DNA from: Ceratodon purpureus
Lineage: Eukaryota; Streptophyta; Bryopsida; Pseudoditrichales; Ditrichaceae
Direction: 5' to 3'
DNA: 64,000 bases
NCBI GenBank assembly: GCA_014871385.1
Contig: CM026431.1
Location: forward strand, 2,240,464 to 2,304,463
The notes under the pieces are model-generated. The model did not search any database. It worked only from the letters and a program-made list of their open reading frames with translations, and was not told the DNA's origin. Each line of letters starts with the position of its first letter. Position 1 is the first letter of the stretch. A program made the position numbers and the translations under genes. Below, piece by piece: positions 23,833-36,100 of this stretch.

Positions 23833-24198
23833 GTAACGTTACTGTTCCAGTGACACGTTCGTGACAGAGTCCATCCTCTACCTGACTTCTTCTTCACGCT
23901 TTCTCAGCGTGACACTGTTCACGAGTGTCACCGTCATATTGCCTTCCACCAGATGGAAGACTCCCTTTCTTTTGTACGCCTACCTCTTTTTTTATTTTGG
24001 GTCTGTTTAGGGTGAAGAGATGATCCGCATTGTTTTCCACGTCGAGTTTGATACAGTGGAGGTTTTGGTCCTTGGTTTAGGGTTACTCGTACTCCTTTTT
24101 CTTTGGAAGAGAATGGCTATGACGTGCGACGCAGAGGAACTTCCTAACGGCAGTTTCGGACTTGTTCGGGGGGAAATGTTTCTCGCTCAGATTGTCCG

Positions 24199-24438
24199 AT
24201 GCTGTGTTCTCATCCCACGTTGAGGAAGTCGAAGCAACGTGGAGACCGTTATAGCATTCCTGTCCACCGGGGGAGAACAGACACAGAAGTAGATGACCTG
24301 TCTGCCCAGACCCCGCAATCGTGCTCTGAAGAATCTGTTGATGACGACGAAACTGAAGTGCAATGGGTTATGCGTCAATTTCACGGCGGACTCGGTGAAC
24401 ATGAATGGGACAACCTAAGTAATTACAGTGCGAAGTAG
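24199..24438 (+). CDS. Small acidic ORF, possible last exon
   Basis: An 80-residue frame with a basic start (LRKSKQRGDRYS) and an acidic end (SEESVDDDETEVQW, then HGGLGEHEWDNLSNYSAK). A good splice acceptor (CTCGCTCAG) sits at 24178-24190 and opens directly into the frame, so this may be the final exon of the transposase-like gene upstream rather than a separate gene. No family is recognised. The frame ends at TAG near 24436, and motif copies start just after (24447, 24546, 24581). Confidence 0.3.
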   Translation: MLCSHPTLRKSKQRGDRYSIPVHRGRTDTEVDDLSAQTPQSCSEESVDDDETEVQWVMRQFHGGLGEHEWDNLSNYSAK

Positions 24439-25690
24439 GTTATTACAGTGTCACCTATATTTCCGTACATTGACCTGTTCGTAGAATGTATCATTTCTGA
24501 CTATGTCAGATATAATCAATTGAAGCCCTTGCGGTCATCTTGTCTGTGACACTGAAGTTGCTTAGTATTATGGTCATTAGGTGACACTGTGTCAGTTCAT
24601 GTGTTATCTCCAGTAGTTATGATTTCAGCTACTCTTTTCGTATTCTGTGATTCAGAAAGATTCTAAAAAAAATGTTTATAGTTCACTCTGCGGCCCAACT
24701 TATAATTAAAAAAACCAGCTTATTATGTACTTAGCCCTCTCCCGTTAACTCATTTAAGTAGATTTGAAAACCTCTATGAATGCAAGCAATTTTCTGGGTT
24801 TTATTATAATACTTTCGATTTATACATACCGAATTCGAATTTATACAAGGATATATTCATTCCAAGCATGTTTCATATACGTCAATATATACTCCTTAGT
24901 CCTACAGAAGACTTTGCTAATCCATTTGAATTTCTGATTTAATAATCATGATTTCACTTATTAAGGTATGATGACTAGAGATTTACAATCACAAGCAAGG
25001 ATTAAAACGTGAGATTAAAAATTCATAATACACATTTTAACCAGATTCATATTCGATAATTAATGATTGTATTTCTTGTATAGATGTTTCCATTGATATT
25101 TGTCATTGTCACTTGTTTTTTATATACGTATAATAATAAAATCTAAACAAAGTGAAATTAATTATTTTATACATTTTATAAACGTTGAAGTACATGTACA
25201 ACACATAAAATAATATAATAAATTTAAACCCAAATAAAATTGTAAAGAATAATACAAAAAACTTACACGTACGTTCATATATACTTATATATCCATGTAC
25301 ATATTGAAAGAGTATATGTGTTTTTTACATAACGTCTAACATTATATTTCTTAAATGTATAGAATCATATTCATGCATTAGAAATCACCTATATAACTAT
25401 CAGGGTCAATACACACTACATTTGGATCCTCTTTTACTTACGAGCGTATCCCCTTAGTAATGTATATTATAAAAAAATAAACTATATTAATTACTTTGGA
25501 AATGTTTAAGCACTACATGTATGTTTACTCAATCAATATTTATTATGAATATTTACTTTACTATATTCCGGTCCTTATTGCCCACGGCTGCAATCTAGAA
25601 CCGTATTAGATTTATGGTTCACAATATTGGGAGTTGCAAAGTTCCCAATGGAGAAGAACGTGGGACGTTCATCTGTCATACTTCCTCTTT
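24439..25690. other. AT-rich spacer with no gene
   Basis: About 1.25 kb, very AT-rich between 24640 and 25560, with no frame worth naming. Three copies of the GTGACACT/AGTGTCAC octamer lie in its first 150 bases and none in the rest. The AT-rich core may be an insertion into the motif-bearing block. Confidence 0.5.
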
Positions 25691-25695
25691 GCCTG

Positions 25696-25703
25696 TATAT
25701 AAG
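25696..25703 (+). promoter_or_regulatory. TATA box
   Basis: TATATAAG in a locally AT-poor, pyrimidine-rich context, followed about 30 bases later by a CT-rich stretch (TTCGGACCCTCTCTTGCACTC) that would suit a plant transcription start. The first ATG of the small ORF is 111 bases downstream. This is a conventional core-promoter layout. Confidence 0.5.
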
Positions 25704-25813
25704 TGATCACTTCTTCGCTTCGGACCCTCTCTTGCACTCTGTCTTTACGAGGTCCATTTCTTAGGCTGTGACCTAGGTTGCTCTGTTGTCGTTGCACACT
25801 TAGGAAATTAGGG

Positions 25814-26203
25814 ATGGAAGGTCTAGAATCAGAAGTACTGGAGTTCCTAGCTAGAATGGCCGACTACGTCGACATAGCTGTTCCGAGAACGGGTCTCTCT
25901 GTTCCGACTTCCAGTGTCACGGTTCTGCCTGTGTGTAATGATCGACTATACCCTCCCCCGTTGACATCAGGACATGCCAAGCTGAAGCGTAAAAGGGCAA
26001 ATCCTTTGGGTGTGACATCAAAGGCTCCTGAAAAGAAGAAGGTGGTTCTCTTCCCCGGGATCGAACGGTTTAAGGGAGTACAGCCTACGAGTACATACGC
26101 GTCACTACTGCAAGGGCGGTCTATGTGGAAGAGAACGTCATGTGAGAAGAAGACCATGATATGTGGTTGCAGCTCTATGATATCATGTACTCATAGTAGT
26201 TGA
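25814..26203 (+). CDS. Small ORF with nuclear-localisation-like basic cluster, 129 residues
   Basis: The frame starts at ATG 25814 behind a good TATA box. It begins MEGLESEVLEFLARMADYVD, a short amphipathic helix, continues with a Ser/Thr/Pro-rich stretch, then KLKRKRANPLGV and KAPEKKKVVL, two basic clusters that look like a nuclear signal. It ends with a Cys/Ser-rich tail. An AGTGTCAC motif copy lies inside the frame at 25913. No family is recognised. It may be a complete small gene or the first exon of a longer one; a donor-like GTGAGAAG near 26142 is in the frame. Confidence 0.35.
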   Translation: MEGLESEVLEFLARMADYVDIAVPRTGLSVPTSSVTVLPVCNDRLYPPPLTSGHAKLKRKRANPLGVTSKAPEKKKVVLFPGIERFKGVQPTSTYASLLQGRSMWKRTSCEKKTMICGCSSMISCTHSS

Positions 26204-26842
26204 GTTTTTTATTTTCGTGCAATTAGTTCTACGTTTGGTCTATGCAATTCTCAATCTGTATTTGGAGAAGAAATCCAGCTTCGTCAAGAACAGTAATAAA
26301 ATATCCATCTTCGTAATCACTGCCCTCTTGTCGCGCAATTATTAATCATTGAGTTGTACGAAGTGTAATACGTTCATAACACTGTGACACTATGCAACAG
26401 AGGGTACACTGTGACACTGAGTCTTGCTCCTTTAGATGTATAGAACTTATTACTAGTTCACTGGAGACTGTAATGGACTATACATGTCATTGGATGGAAA
26501 CTTAGAGTTACAATTCTGATTTTTAATGAACTATCTTTTCTGATTGTGGGTTTTCATCAAATACTGTGAGTCAATGTGATCTCCTAGCGTTACTCACTAC
26601 TTGATATTGGTAAGTCAAAATGATTCATTTCAGTGTCACTACGTCCATGGAAACATTGACTGACACCAGCAACAGCTTACAGTGCAACCAAAGAGAACTA
26701 AGGACTTTCGAACTGAATGCTTAAATTGCAACCTCACAAGCATGTACTGTTCTTGTCACATAACTGATGAAAAAACGTTTTGCACTGAGTCAAGGCCTAC
26801 CACTGTCTGATATTTAAACAGCAGCAGTAAGTCAGTAATCAT
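26204..26842. other. Intergenic stretch between convergent ORFs, motif copies present
   Basis: No coding frame. It holds three exact octamer copies (26384, 26411, 26632) and lies between the 3' ends of the plus-strand small ORF and the minus-strand Ulp1 gene, so it should contain both polyadenylation regions. AATAAA occurs near 26294-26300. Confidence 0.45.
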
Positions 26843-29800
26843 TCACTTTTTCTGAGGAACACAGAAGGGTGCCCTAAATCTAGTGTCACGGCGTGCACTG
26901 TCTAGTTCCCGTGCTAGCAGACATAGTATCTCCATGTTCGTGACTTTTGGACTGAAAGGGGCCATCAGTGCACTTCTCATCAGATCAACCTTCTTCGAAG
27001 AAGGCCACGCTCGGAACTGCAAATCAGTAACCACAAAGTCAGAGAGCATTCTACTAGATTTATTCCGAAGTGAGAAGCAAACAGTCAGTACATGAGATTC
27101 GGTACAGGGTTCTGGTGCTGGCTTACCTTGAGATACAGAATGGTATTTCGAATAGTGTGGTGTCCACACTCGTAATCGCCCGTTTGACGCAACGCCTCCA
27201 CCTTCACCAGAGGAACATCATAAGGTTCGACACCACGGAGGGTCTGCCATGCTCTGGAGATCCACTGAACAAACGAACTATGTATCCCATCCGGCTTATG
27301 ACAGTCACCCTCCGCGGAGTCTAAATGCACCACCTTATCATATTGTAAAACCAAAAGAGACCAGTGGTCTTCACCCACCCATGGCAAAAACACTTCCTTC
27401 ACCTGATGAACTCCGACAGGAGGTGCGGGCTGGAGAAACTTCCTCGCCCATTTCAGCATACCATCATGGTCCGACATTGAACATCTAAAAGTAGAACTGA
27501 CCCGACTGAGAGCAAACATAATCTCGTGCCTGTTGTTAGCGGGGTACTGAAAATACAGGCGAGACATGACAAAATCCACGATATTATTCCCAAGCCGAGT
27601 CCGTACTCGCTTGAGTTCTCTTATCTCTTGGAACTTCACCTCTAGCTCTTTGTTCTTCTCACTGAAGAACACCACGTCAACTGCGCCGTCCTTCTTTCCC
27701 TTTCGCCCCGGCATCGTCTGCAACAAGTGCTCGATGTGTAAGTAATTGTAAGCTTGAGACAATGTCATCACAGTAACATCCTCAACTCGGACTATAGCAC
27801 AACCTGGCCACGGAGCTGCTGCCACGACAGTCGCAACGTCCGTATCCTCAACGCTGTGGACTTCTTCGTCAGTGTTCTTTATTTTCTTTTCGGTCCGCTG
27901 TGATAAGCTCACAAGCTCGGCAGCAGTGACTTGGAGATCGTCTTCCTCATCAAACGTAGAACTCAGGTTCCGGCACGCAGAGTCTTTCTCCACCAGTGTC
28001 ACCTCCGAATCACTGTTCCCGGGTACAATGGAAACACCTTTGTATGGGGTTCGCATAGCCTCCTCTGGATTTCCCTTCACCCACTGCTGGAAACTTGGAT
28101 CTTGCGAAAACGTTGTTTCCTCCACCACCATATCGTCACCTGCGTGGGCAGTATTGTGGAATTGACTTAGTGTCAACAACGGAGTTACAACCGATGGCGA
28201 AGAGTCCCCCTCAAGAATGTCGCGGATTTCAGGGAAGACAGTGGGCACAGAGTTTCCCTCACCAGAGACCGGGAGCACATGGACAGTGTCACCCAGTGTC
28301 ACCGTGGCTTCAGAATCTTTCTCCGACGTAGGCGATGTTGACAGTGTAACTGAAGGGTCTGATGTCATCGTAGGGTTCAAGTTCTTCCCTTCAACCGTGG
28401 CTGAATGTAACCCTTTCCCTTCTATGACCTTGGCCACCACTGTGACACTGTCAGTAGGATCTCCCTCAGCCATATCAGAGTGGGGTGACACTGATCTTTG
28501 CACATCCGAAGGCCGAACTGTGACACTGAATGCCTGCTCATGTGGGGGACATTCGGGGAGCAATGGTAAACCGTCGACGACACTGTCAGTGCATCCGGCG
28601 GGAGCGATGAGGTAAGGTCTTGGAGAGAATCCCGTTACACTGCCAGCAACATCAACCGCAGTGCCGACAGATTTTACCTCTTCGGATTTCGTGACACTGG
28701 GTATGTTCGCACCCTGCTGGCCATGACCGTGGGAGAGGGGTAGTGTAGCCGTAATTGTACTTGACTCCATTGTCGTGGCTTCTATACGAACACGGGGGAC
28801 CGACTGAAGGTCGATATTTACTCCGGTCTCAGGTACGGTTTTTGAATCACAGTGCATGTCCTCCTCCCCCCCTTCTATGTCTCTGTCCCCTGATTCTGAG
28901 ATCGAAGTCTTGGTATGCATCACCATATGTGCTGAAATGGGGGTCTGCTGATCCGCTTGGGCTGTACATTCCGCATCGCCTACAGGTGTTGGCGGGACCG
29001 TGTCAAGTACATCCTTCTTGGATCCTGGTATTCCACCCACGCATGTTGAGTGTTCTTCTTCAAACCCTACGGTATCACAGAACTGTTTAGCACACACCAT
29101 CCAGTATGCTGTGTCCTCCTTTTTCAACGTCTCGCTGATGTCGCAAACCGATTCCTGGATACGAAGTCTTAATGCCGCGACGCCTGGATTCCAGCTTGGG
29201 GTCTGCACACTGAGAACCCATCCAATATCGTGCTCCTCTCGAGTCCTCAATATCCAATCCCACGTCTTCTGGTGCTCCATCCACTGCTCATGAGAAGAAT
29301 TAACCCAGATATGCGTGAATTCCATAGCTTGACAGACCGCCAAGTCTTGTACTGCTCTCAATCGCACCCTGTGAACCCACCCGAGCAGGTTCTCCACTAT
29401 TTCGTGACCTTCCCCTCTGTTTATCTTGTTCACTTCATCCATTACCCTCTCTCGCAGCATCTCCCCGATCCCGAAGGGAACTCCAGATTACGTGCAAAGT
29501 CCCTCGGTCAGGAAAGTAGACAAAGCGCGGTGGATGTTGAGGACGACTCCGCACTCCCTCCGGACGATAACCTCGGTTAACCCATAGAAAGGACAAGTGA
29601 TTAATCTGTAGGGACCGTACAGTGATTTGAAGAGGACGCGGATTACGTAAAGCAATGGTGTTGGTGTTGCTGGTTCGACCCGGTTTTCGCAAAGGGATCT
29701 CCGAATTACTTTAGCCTCCACGGCTAATGCACATAACAGGATATCAGCAAGCAATAACTCTATGAACATTATACAACAACAACCTATAAGTATATAATCT

Positions 29801-32743
29801 GCAGCCTATTCTTATCCATGCTCGAAGTATATCAAAGGACGAGCTAAACATCATATTAATTTCACAGGTAAAACTCACCATCGTGTCGCCAAGGTAACCC
29901 AGGCATTCTCTTTAGAAGGTCCGGGTCTGACGATATAATTCGCCAAAGTGGCGACCAATCCCAGTGTGCCTCTTCGTACAGGCGACCGTTCTTCTCCCTG
30001 AAATGCATCCTCGCCATACTGGCTCGCTTCATGTCTGCCTGACGCAATTCCACCCGATAGGCATCTAGTGCTATCTGGTATCGGTCGAAGTCAACCTTCC
30101 ACTGGACGTATTGTCCCAAGGCACCTAGGTCTTCATAAGGGGCGACGTCTTCGACACTCTCAACGAGCGCATCAATCGATTTCGAAACAGCTTGAACCAC
30201 AGCCGCCGGCAGTGGTGCCTTCTTATCCCCCTGCCCAGGAAACAAAGTCTTAACAGTCAAAAACAATGCAGAAACCTTAGAAACAGAGTAACCATACAAC
30301 CTAAACACTAAGAGAATTTCCATAAATTTGTGACTAACCTTTTTACGGGACCACCAATACGTCAGGCGCATCAATTTATCCCTAAATTCTTCCCGGGTAA
30401 TGTCTTCATTCCAGCGGTTCACAAACTCCTCTCCAGTGTCACACTCCCATGACCAGGGCAGTGTCACGTCCTCTCCGATCTCCCTCAAGTAATACAAACC
30501 GGGCATTTGGGGTTCCTCGGGACGCAAGGGCGGAGGCGGATGTCGCTGCACTGACTCCGATTCACTGCATTGCTTCATGACGTGGTCCTTTTCAATCTCC
30601 TCGAGACGTTTCTGCCTGCGCTGGAACTTCTTGTACGCATCTGGGTGATGTGTGAACGGTCCAGGGCAGCCCTTCCCGTCAGCCCAGTACTGTTGGAGGT
30701 CGTTGGCGTTCCTGAATTCGTCGTCCCAAACTGCCATCCTCCTTAATTCATCCTCAGGTTCCAACCGCGACACTTCTACACGCTGCTGTGACGGACTATC
30801 GAGGACAGGGAGGTCGTCTCCCGCATGGAGTCCACTGTGACACTGCATCATTTCCTCTATAACGTTACAGGGTTTCTGTCTAATGACCTCGACCTCTTGG
30901 AACTGTCTATCTATACAATCTGAAACCACGGCCCGTAAACGGATGTCGGGAACTCTATACTTAACACAGAACCTATCACGTAAAAGATCGATTGCTATCT
31001 GTTTGTCGCTTACCTCCAAAGTCGATGGCTCACCGCCATTGTGAATTTTCAAGGGCTTTTTCTTCTTGCGACAGTTCTTCCCTACCTTCTTCTCTTCTGC
31101 TTTTCGCTTTAGGGTTTCTTTGATAGTGGGCCCGCGAGTCTGATCGTCTACATCCGGATCCGGTGACATCTGTACCTGCACATTGGTGTTACAAGGCAGT
31201 ATTGACATGGTACCTTGTAAACCCCTGCGAGTAGTAGTTGCGATTTTGTCCATCGATACAGTCTCCAGCGGTGGAGACGCTTCGGGTGACATTACTCTAT
31301 GGTCTGCAGCCACCTGAACATCGACAGTGTCTTTTTTAGGTACCCGAAAGACGTCTATGTCTTCGTCAGCATCTTCAACGTCACATATCTCTTCCACTGG
31401 CCCTAAACCTTCGGCGACGGGGTCATCCCTGTCAGCACTCCTAGCAACCGCTGGTTCACGAGGTCCAGGCATGGCACTTTTTCTGCAGCCCTTGGCCGGG
31501 GATGGAGCTGCATTGGAGACCTTTTTCTGAACCTTCTTCCCATCCGCACCCACCTTCGGCTGCTCCTCTGTACAAGATACTCTCTTGTAAATGAGGTCTT
31601 CTGCAATCGGCATTTTCCCTTCCACTGGCTGAATCGCATCGAATCCTTGAACAGCATTCGCAGTAGAACTCCCGCCCGTAGGTAGACTCTGCCCCCCTCT
31701 ATCCCTCGAGTTCAGTCCTTTACCGGTAACTGTCTTCTTCGATGGTGATGCCTTCTTGCACAGGACCTCCACTCGTTTCCCTTCCCCTCTCTTGAAATCA
31801 GGATAAGGGAGCAAGAGCGCCATGGTCCCGTCCGGATACGTAGCTCCCGAGCACCCTTCGATGTACCTGTGACGATTCAACATCATTTTATTGCTGAAGT
31901 CGTTCTTCCCGCAATGTATACAAACAAAGAATTTCCGAACCCCGTCGTCCTTCTTCTTCCCTTTGCACATCGTGGCAAATTCGGTTTGCAGATCCTCCAT
32001 CCTCCGTTGACTGGGATACTTCACTTCATAGGAATACCCGTAGATAACGACATTCAGTGTCACAGGCTCCATCGCCATATCCGTAGCCTTGTAAACTGCT
32101 GTACCCGCTCCACACTTTACACACCCTGCTGGAAAAAACGAGTAATACCTAAACCTACTCACGACCCCAATAAGAGTACCGCATCCGCTTCGGCACAGCA
32201 CCTCTGAAAAATACTAGTCCTCCTCAAGGTATTCGACATCGTCTCTGCAACAACCTCTACATCAGCACCCGGAACATCCCCACAATACAACTGAAATTGG
32301 AAAAACTTCCATATTACATTCACTGAAGTAAGTGGAGTATGGCGGGAGTTGACATACCTACTGTGGTGCTAAAATCCCGCGAAGAATGCAACATTTCTAG
32401 ACCCTAAAACACACATGTAACATGTAGAAATCGGGAGCAACATCAAACCCTAAACCCAGAAGACGGAACCCCACCTCGGAATGCTCCAGAATGCAAATTC
32501 GGGGTCCGGCGACGTCTCCACGGAGCTCCTAGACGTAACACGAAGGTCAGCAATGTAGAAAGTATCAAATTCCATCACGATAACAAGCAATGCAGCGAAA
32601 CCAGATTGGAGGGATACGCATAATCTCGGAAAAAAACACAACTTACCTCCATAGCGACGATGTTTACAGAGTAGCTCCTTCTCCAACATGAAGACAGAGC
32701 TCTCGCCCTGTGCCATAGATGTCATCTCCAGCCCTCCTAGCAT
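26843..32743 (-). CDS. Large zinc-motif protein with C-terminal Ulp1/C48 protease, transposon type
   Basis: Read as one minus-strand gene. Exon 1 is 32743-32647 (MLGGLEMTSMAQGESS), exon 2 starts at 32128 in phase and runs to about 29890 with a small in-frame intron near 30240-30338, and a further exon runs from about 29781 to 27103. The last exon begins after the acceptor near 27021 and ends at TGA 26843. Cysteines in exons 1-2 (CKHRRYGG, CVKCGAG) could bind zinc. A C2H2-like finger follows (CIHCGKNDFSNKMMLNRHR), then acidic and lysine-rich linkers. The C-terminus has the Ulp1 signature: DHW (His), HLDS (Asp), RQTGDYECGHH (Gln and Cys), all four catalytic residues kept. One in-frame TAA lies at about 29488, between the two large open frames, so the copy may be disabled or the intron there misread. 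Ulp1-carrying MULEs (Kaonashi type) are known in plants; this is probably an analogous element. Confidence 0.6.
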
Positions 32744-32867
32744 TATGATGGCGTAATTATGCTAAACCTCCAGCTCGGACCGATTTAACACAGCAGAAGC
32801 ACGAAGCGGTGGGAGCAATTAACGAACAAAACGTACAATCCCTACAATCTACAATAACTTCGACTAG

Positions 32868-32880
32868 AAACCCTAAACCC
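32868..32880. promoter_or_regulatory. Telo-box upstream of the Ulp1-type gene
   Basis: AAACCCTAAACCC, a plant telo-box, about 125 bases upstream of the minus-strand start codon at 32743. A second copy lies at 32445-32457 inside the first intron. In plants this box is common in promoters of genes active in dividing cells. Here it could be a real element or coincidental telomere-like sequence. Confidence 0.4.
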
Positions 32881-33109
32881 AACAACCATCAAATCGCACT
32901 TCCTCCACAACAATCATACCCAGACGACGAGAACACGAAACACTGGGTAACCCTAACCCCTAGTCGCCCGTGGGAGGTGAGAGACGACTGACGTGGCGTG
33001 ACGTCACTTTTTCTGGATCGCGGTCAGTAGAAAATTTTAGTGTCACGGGAACATTCAGTGTTTAGTGTCACGGGAGTTGTGGTTGTGTCACAGTGTAACG
33101 CAGAGTTCG

Positions 33110-36100
33110 GATTTACGGGGGCGCGGAGTTACCCGGGAGGCGGGGCGCGGGGAAAACGGGGCCGTCCACGGTGGCGTGCCACGGTGGAAGCCGAGGCGCG
33201 CCGTCCCGCCTTATCCTTCCCTACGGAGCATTTAGCGTTCTCCTGGAGAGAGCATTTGAGAAATCATGTGAAGACAGGCAAGCATTGTCAGATTCTTGAG
33301 AGGAAAAAGAGCTTCAAATACAATCTTCAAGGTCTTCAGCAACTGGCAATTTTCAGCACCTATGATACTACAGCGTACTAAGTACCTTACCTTTTCATTG
33401 CTGCCAAGTTCTACACAAGTTTCCTTCAAGTTGAAATTACTATGAACAGCAATGTGACTGACTAGGTTCTGTAGCATACATGTGATAAGATATTTTGGAA
33501 GATGATTTCTATTCGTTTTCAAATCAAGTTAGTTCTGTATTCGCATTTTGGCCCTGCTGAATTTGTTATTTGTGTACTTTCCATGAATTCTTATCAATAC
33601 ACCAGCCCACATTCCACACCAACGGCTATTGATGCAAGCAGTAACTTATGTTATTACTGTTCACATCCATTTGGACTCGAGACAAAGTGCTGATTCCGAG
33701 TCCATTTGAATGGCATGAGTAAGAGGAAATTTGAGTTAGATATTAGCACGCACAGTACCGTACCTAACCTGGCAGTTGTGGTGTGGGCTTGAGATCAAAA
33801 TTTGATTTGAGAACTTCTCTAGGAAAAGATGTTTGTATCAAAAATAAATATAAGAACTGATTCAACACTAAAATATGAATCAGCTTTGTATGACTTACTG
33901 GGATCAGTGGAATGCAACATGGCATTGTTTACATATCCAATATTAAAAGAATCTTTGGAAATATTAAACCCATAGATGTAAAAATCTAATCTTATGACTA
34001 ATTAATAAATATCATAATATTTTAAGAACTACAATAGAAGACATTATTTCTTTGGTCTAAATTTCATGGACATTTAGTTGCTAACCCTTTGAAAGAAAAA
34101 AGCAATAACCAAAAACCTCTAATTATTTTACCATCTAAGCATTGAATGTTTGACTTTTGATAAGCTATTTCTTATTTGTGAAAAATCTAACCACAATAAA
34201 AGTTATGAGGACTTTGATCTCAATGCAAGTCTACATCTTTTGATAAAAATTCTATGCAAATACTCTTTTGGCAAACTCTTTGATACAAGTATGTCTAGTT
34301 TTGAACTATTTTTGCTTTGAAAAACTTGGCCAATTTCATTTATCTTACATGGCCATACAGTACTTGTAAACATTTGTTTTGGTAAGTATATAAATTAAAA
34401 GATGATTTCAAAAGATCTTGGAATTGTAAATTTTTTAATCGCACAAATTGTAGAAGTAAGTATCCAAATTCAAAGTGCTAACAATCAAACTTCAAATTTT
34501 ATTTGATATTGAAACATATTGATCTTTCAATTCATGAGGCTCAAGAATTCCAAATCAATCTACATCGTCTACTATAAGTCTATTGCAAAAGATTTCAATT
34601 GAAATTCACATTTGTAACTTCTATTTATACATATGATACTTTAACCTCTAAAGCATCAACTCAGCAGTTTTGGTATGACTTAGGATCCGGTTAGGCTCCC
34701 TATGAGTCAAATTTTACCGGATGTGGCTGTAACTTTGGCACAAAATGAGAAATTTTCATATCTTTCTAACAAGACCATTCATGCTTCAAAATTTCTCATA
34801 CTTTAAGAGATATCCGGAGTCAAAATTTGAAAACACTATTTGGGAATGCTGAATTTGGCACTGTATTGCCGTATAATTATCTGATTTTAAACTAGGGCTT
34901 CGCTGCTCTCCGCTTTACCAGTGACGATTGGTATTTTATGATTGATAGGTATATAAAGGTAATGGTGGATACGATTGGTATTTTATGATTGATAGGTATA
35001 TAAAGGTAATGGTGGATAGGTATATATTGGAAGAAGGTAGTTGGTATATATTGGAAGAAGGTATATATATATAATTTAGGCAAAGCTGCTAGCAACCTAT
35101 GGTGCTATGCAATAAGTGCATGGTGTTAGAATAATAAATTAAAAGAAACTAGTCTATTTGAAGAACAATAATAACTTTGTCAAATCGACCACCACTCACA
35201 ATGCCCGTCCACCAAGTAACACCCAAGTATAAGACCGGGTGTCAACGTAGTATCACAGACGCAGTATCCAGGTATCAATGGAGAAGTGGACCCTCAGAGT
35301 ACATGAGCTTTCTAAGCATTCAGCACTTGAGCTTTCTGCAGGTTTAATTTTGCAGGTTTTCTTTCGAGTTTGGGCTCACAGTGAGGGTGTTAAAGTTGAG
35401 TCATCTCTAATGGAGTTGCACTTGATGATAACCCAGTTCCTAGAGATTGTAAGTGTATACAAGTTTTTGTTTACACAAGCCTCTGTACCTGCCATGGTGT
35501 TGGATTCCAAGAGCTCTGATTAAGCCTTTCGTTCCACTGACTTCTTCAAAATCTACAACAGCAGTTCTTCAAAATCTACAACAGCAGTACGTTTTTCATA
35601 CAAGCTCAGTAGAGTTCTGGGCAAGTGCCCTGCACAAAAGTTTTCACGGAGAACAGGATGATCACAGGTTCATTATCATTCAATCACACTTCTCCGTGAT
35701 ATCTAGGCACATTACACAGAAGTAAAAACTGTGCACACATAGAATTGGCACACAATATCCACACAAACAATTATCTTCTCATCACCTCTCCATGTTTATA
35801 ACATCCTTCACTGCCACTGTTTCCACCAGAGATTCTGCCAAGTACCATGATTCTCAGATCAACCACAAGTTGTTCTTGTAAAACACCGAATCAGCCAACA
35901 CAAAATTCTCATCTTCAATAATGTAATTTACAAAAGGTGCATCAGCTCTGGTTTCGAATCTTCCACTGCTGCATTAAAATTAAATTCCCTCTAATCAAAC
36001 AAGCCTTGGGTTCAATGGATTCAATCACACCAGCTCCATATTCCCGATTCCTGTCTTCCAGAAATAAGCTGCCAATGTCGTCAACACAATCCTCTCCACA

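Larger units (their letters stand above)
23225..33071. repeat. Dispersed octamer AGTGTCAC / GTGACACT, 24 exact copies in 10 kb
   Basis: Exact copies start at 23225, 23909, 23924, 24447, 24546, 24581, 25913, 26384, 26411, 26632, 26882, 27995, 28285, 28295, 28442, 28485, 28520, 28691, 30435, 30460, 30837, 32056, 33039 and 33064. Both orientations occur and most extend to CAGTGTCAC. Chance would give well under one copy on both strands. Outside this range I found one exact copy (37922). The copies at 23909 and 23924 face each other as a hairpin. The motif appears in exons, introns and spacers, so it marks the whole block as one unit with a shared history, probably a large MULE-like element. Confidence 0.85.

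Noticed and set aside
34864-34891. A long-terminal-repeat pair with 41.46 kb
   Set aside because: Shared identity is only about 28 bp and no element structure lies between the two sites.
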